From the NCBI GenBank assembly GCA_028865845.1, contig JAGWJK010000162.1, positions 1-7,936 of the forward strand: 7,936 nt of DNA. Reading direction: 5' to 3'. The position numbers and the translations under genes were made by a program. Below, piece by piece: positions 6,255-7,936 of the stretch. This stretch comes from Rhizobiaceae bacterium. Its GTDB lineage: Bacteria > Pseudomonadota > Alphaproteobacteria > Rhizobiales > Rhizobiaceae. The stretch's first letter is position 1. The number at the start of each line of letters is the position of its first letter. The notes beneath the pieces were generated by a model, which saw only the letters and a program-made list of their open reading frames with translations, made no database searches and was not told the DNA's origin.

Positions 6255-7307
6255 GTGATCGATACCGTCAAGCTTGTCAGTCTGGCCGTCGCCACGCCTG
6301 AACACATCATCTACCAAACGGAAGCGGCCGAAACCGCTGGCCGGCTTTTTTCCGATCGTTATCGCGAATTCAAGCATCTCGCCCGTGTCTTCGAAAGCGC
6401 CGGTATCCGCAAGCGCCACGCCGCACGCCCGCTTTCCTGGTTCGAACAGCCGCATGGCTGGCAGGATCGCATGGAGGCCTACGCAGAGGTTGCGAGCAGG
6501 CTCTTCGTCGAAACGGCAACCAACGCGCTCGATCGCGCGGGCCTCAAGGCCGCTGATGTCGATTGTATCGTCACAGTATCCTCGACCGGCTTTACGACGC
6601 CGAGCCTCGAGGCGCGGCTTGCGAGCGAGATGGGGTTCCGCTCGGATATCGAGCGCGTGCCGGTCTTCGGGCTCGGTTGCGCGGCCGGCGTATCGGGTCT
6701 TGCGATCGCATCGCGCATGGCCAAGAGCCGCCCCGGCGCCGTCGTGCTGTTCGTCTCGATCGAACTCTGCTCGCTGGCTTTCCGCCTCGACGAATTGACG
6801 CGGCCGAACATCATCGCGACGGCCCTCTTCGGCGACGGCGCGGCCGCCTGCATTTTAAGAGCCGGCAAAGATGGCCTGGCGGAAATCGAATCGACCGGCG
6901 AACATCTCTTTCCCGATACGCTCGGCATCATGGGCTGGAAAATCGACGACACCGGCCTCGGCATCATCCTCGAACAATCGTTGCCGCCCTTTGCAGAAGC
7001 CAATATCAAGCCCGCCGTCGCTGGCATCCTCGACCGCGCCGGCCTGTCGATCGCAGATGTCGACCGTTTCATCTGCCATCCCGGCGGTCACAAGGTGCTC
7101 GTCGCAATCGAGACGGCATTTTCGCTCGAGCCCGGCTCGCTCGATATCGAACGCGAAGTGATCGGCGACTACGGCAACATGTCGTCGCCAACGGTGCTGT
7201 TCGTGCTGGAACGGGCGATCATTGCCGGCCTGCCCAAGCGTTCCGCACTCATCGCCATGGGTCCCGGCTTTACCGCGAGTTGCATCACGCTGAAGAGGGT
7301 TGCCTGA
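6255..7307 (+). CDS. type III polyketide synthase (chalcone/stilbene synthase family)
   Basis: A 350-residue thiolase-fold homodimeric synthase that extends a CoA-activated starter with malonyl-CoA on a single active-site cysteine and cyclises the chain, typically to alkylpyrones or alkylresorcinols in bacteria. The Cys-His-Asn triad is intact: Cys142 in FGLGCAAGVSGLAIA, His275 in FICHPGGHKV and Asn308 in GDYGNMSSPTVLF. The family's GPG loop is present near the end (AMGPGFTASC, 334-343). Length and domain order are normal. The GTG start at 6255 is supported by AAGGAG six bases upstream and by the usual short N-terminus. The stop TGA shares a base with the ATG of the methyltransferase gene, so the two are surely one operon. 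The partner suggests a lipid-like product that is O-methylated in the membrane. Starter length and ring type cannot be told from the sequence. Confidence 0.95.
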   Translation: MIDTVKLVSLAVATPEHIIYQTEAAETAGRLFSDRYREFKHLARVFESAGIRKRHAARPLSWFEQPHGWQDRMEAYAEVASRLFVETATNALDRAGLKAADVDCIVTVSSTGFTTPSLEARLASEMGFRSDIERVPVFGLGCAAGVSGLAIASRMAKSRPGAVVLFVSIELCSLAFRLDELTRPNIIATALFGDGAAACILRAGKDGLAEIESTGEHLFPDTLGIMGWKIDDTGLGIILEQSLPPFAEANIKPAVAGILDRAGLSIADVDRFICHPGGHKVLVAIETAFSLEPGSLDIEREVIGDYGNMSSPTVLFVLERAIIAGLPKRSALIAMGPGFTASCITLKRVA

Positions 7308-7804
7308 TGCTCTGGCCGTCGATCGCGCTGCTCACATTTGTCACGTTGCAGCGCCTTGCCGAGCTGGTGCATGCCCGGCGCAATACCGCGGCCCTGCTCG
7401 CAAGAGGCGCCCACGAGATCGCTCCGGGGCACTATCCTTATATGGTCGCCATGCACGCGGCGTGGCTGCTCGGCCTGTGGCTCCTTGCCACCGGCCGGCC
7501 GGTCGAACCCCTGTGGTTCGTGATCTTCATGGGATTGCAGGGCCTGCGCGTCTGGGTGCTCGCAACATTGAAGGAACGCTGGACGACGCGCATCATCGTC
7601 CTGCCGAAGGCACCGTTGATCACCAGCGGTCCCTATCGCTTCCTCAGCCACCCGAATTACGCGGTGGTGATCGGCGAGATTGCCGCGCTGCCCCTCGCCT
7701 TCGATCTGCCGCTTTATGCCCTCGTCTTTTCGCTGCTCAACGCCGCAATCCTGACGGTTCGAATCCGCGCCGAAAATGCCGCGTTAAGACCTGTAAGAGC
7801 ATGA
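7307..7804 (+). CDS. isoprenylcysteine carboxyl methyltransferase-like membrane O-methyltransferase
   Basis: A 165-residue integral membrane protein of the ICMT family, SAM-dependent. Hydrophobic segments are at about 4-18, 44-62, 69-87 and 117-150. The conserved SAM-binding part begins ERWTTRIIVLPKAPLITSGP and continues YRFLSHPNYAVVIGEIAALP (109-128), followed by the C-terminal VRIRAE (151-156). The common Arg before His-Pro-x-Tyr is Ser114 here. Bacteria lack prenylated CaaX proteins as regular substrates. Family members paired with type III PKS genes, such as BpsB (YpbQ) of Bacillus subtilis, methylate the hydroxyl of alkylpyrones, so the product of the upstream synthase is the likely substrate. 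The ATG at 7307 overlaps the PKS stop as TGATG, which implies translational coupling. The protein is short for the family, which is usual for these PKS-linked forms. Confidence 0.88.
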   Translation: MLWPSIALLTFVTLQRLAELVHARRNTAALLARGAHEIAPGHYPYMVAMHAAWLLGLWLLATGRPVEPLWFVIFMGLQGLRVWVLATLKERWTTRIIVLPKAPLITSGPYRFLSHPNYAVVIGEIAALPLAFDLPLYALVFSLLNAAILTVRIRAENAALRPVRA

Positions 7805-7882
7805 ATGCATTTTTCATTTGCGCCGCAGCATTTACCCATGCATTTTCGATGCTTAGAAAAAGCATGCGGATAGCAGGGAACC
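7805..7882. other. AT-rich intergenic region with repeated GCATTT and small inverted repeats
   Basis: These 78 bases are far richer in AT than the flanking genes. They hold three direct copies of GCATTT (7807, 7828 and 7840), two ATGCAT palindromes (7805-7810 and 7838-7843), and a six-base inverted repeat ATGCTT/AAGCAT (7849-7854 and 7860-7865, loop of five). No T run follows the stem, so a terminator is doubtful. The region probably carries the promoter of the oxidoreductase gene. Confidence 0.45.
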
Positions 7883-7936
7883 ATGACAAAAGACGCAATC
7901 GTACTCGGCGCGGGTATCGTCGGCGTATCGACGGCC
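7883..7936 (+). CDS. FAD-dependent oxidoreductase (D-amino-acid dehydrogenase-like), N-terminal fragment
   Basis: Only 18 codons are in the window: MTKDAIVLGAGIVGVSTA. This is the first beta strand and dinucleotide-binding turn GxGxxG (residues 9-14) of a Rossmann fold at the extreme N-terminus, as in DAO/DadA-type flavoproteins; the style VLGAGIVGVSTA is typical of D-amino acid dehydrogenases. AGGGA lies just upstream of the ATG. It follows the methyltransferase by 78 bases and probably has its own promoter, so a role with the PKS is unproven. The rest of the protein lies beyond the window, and other FAD or NAD enzymes share this start. Confidence 0.75.
   Translation, partial: MTKDAIVLGAGIVGVSTA

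Noticed and set aside
6127..6258. Forty-three-codon plus-strand frame ending on the PKS start (GTGA overlap)
   Set aside because: It is Arg-rich with no clear ribosome binding site. The GTGA overlap arises simply from the PKS start GTG-ATC.
6563..7306. Open plus-strand frame through the PKS gene that continues into the methyltransferase frame
   Set aside because: The part before 7307 is Arg-rich nonsense in another frame of the PKS. The membrane methyltransferase begins naturally at ATG 7307.
1..7936. Mobile element, CRISPR array, toxin-antitoxin or defence system
   Set aside because: No transposase, integrase, terminal inverted repeats, regularly spaced repeats or recognisable toxin or defence domains were found on either strand. 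The genes look like core or mildly accessory chromosomal genes.

Overview
This window is a stretch of GC-rich chromosome-like DNA. It is most likely from a fast-growing rhizobium (Rhizobium etli / R. leguminosarum type) or a close relative in the Rhizobiaceae. The reasons are the style of the proteins (a Ppx/GppA protein with a long basic tail coupled to an FtsJ-type methyltransferase, the VOC subfamily, the D-amino-acid-dehydrogenase-like N-terminus), strong GC bias at third codon positions, and tightly packed genes. I infer the genus from family resemblance; there is no rRNA or other taxonomic marker here. I see no tRNA, rRNA, insertion sequence, CRISPR array or phage gene.

Layout, left to right. 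(1) 1-921, plus strand: the C-terminal part of a DHA2-type major facilitator drug exporter, cut by the window edge. (2) 947-1330, minus strand: a small VOC (glyoxalase-fold) protein convergent with the exporter. (3) 1413-3712, minus strand: a two-gene operon in which a Ppx/GppA-type phosphatase (2123-3712) is followed, with an ATGA overlap, by the 23S rRNA 2'-O-methyltransferase gene rlmE (1413-2126). A plausible promoter lies at 3784-3812. (4) 3922-5365, minus strand: an ECF sigma factor and its overlapping membrane anti-sigma factor. They are preceded by an exported TPR protein (5419-5961) that may be co-transcribed. (5) 5962-6254: a divergent intergenic region. (6) 6255-7804, plus strand: a type III polyketide synthase whose stop overlaps the start of an isoprenylcysteine-carboxyl-methyltransferase-like membrane methyltransferase. 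(7) 7883-end, plus strand: the first 18 codons of a FAD-dependent oxidoreductase.

How the genes work together. The PKS-methyltransferase pair is the most system-like element. By analogy with BpsA/BpsB of Bacillus subtilis and SrsA/SrsB of Streptomyces griseus, it probably makes and O-methylates long-chain alkylpyrones or alkylresorcinols, which are membrane lipids. The ppx-rlmE pair links polyphosphate/(p)ppGpp metabolism to ribosome maturation. The sigma/anti-sigma pair is a cell-envelope-to-transcription switch whose signal and regulon cannot be read from the sequence. The least expected points are the long Lys/Arg-, Gln- and His-rich extension on the Ppx/GppA protein, the uncertain start of the sigma factor with a strong hairpin nearby, and a well-led 13-codon reading frame in the divergent intergenic region.
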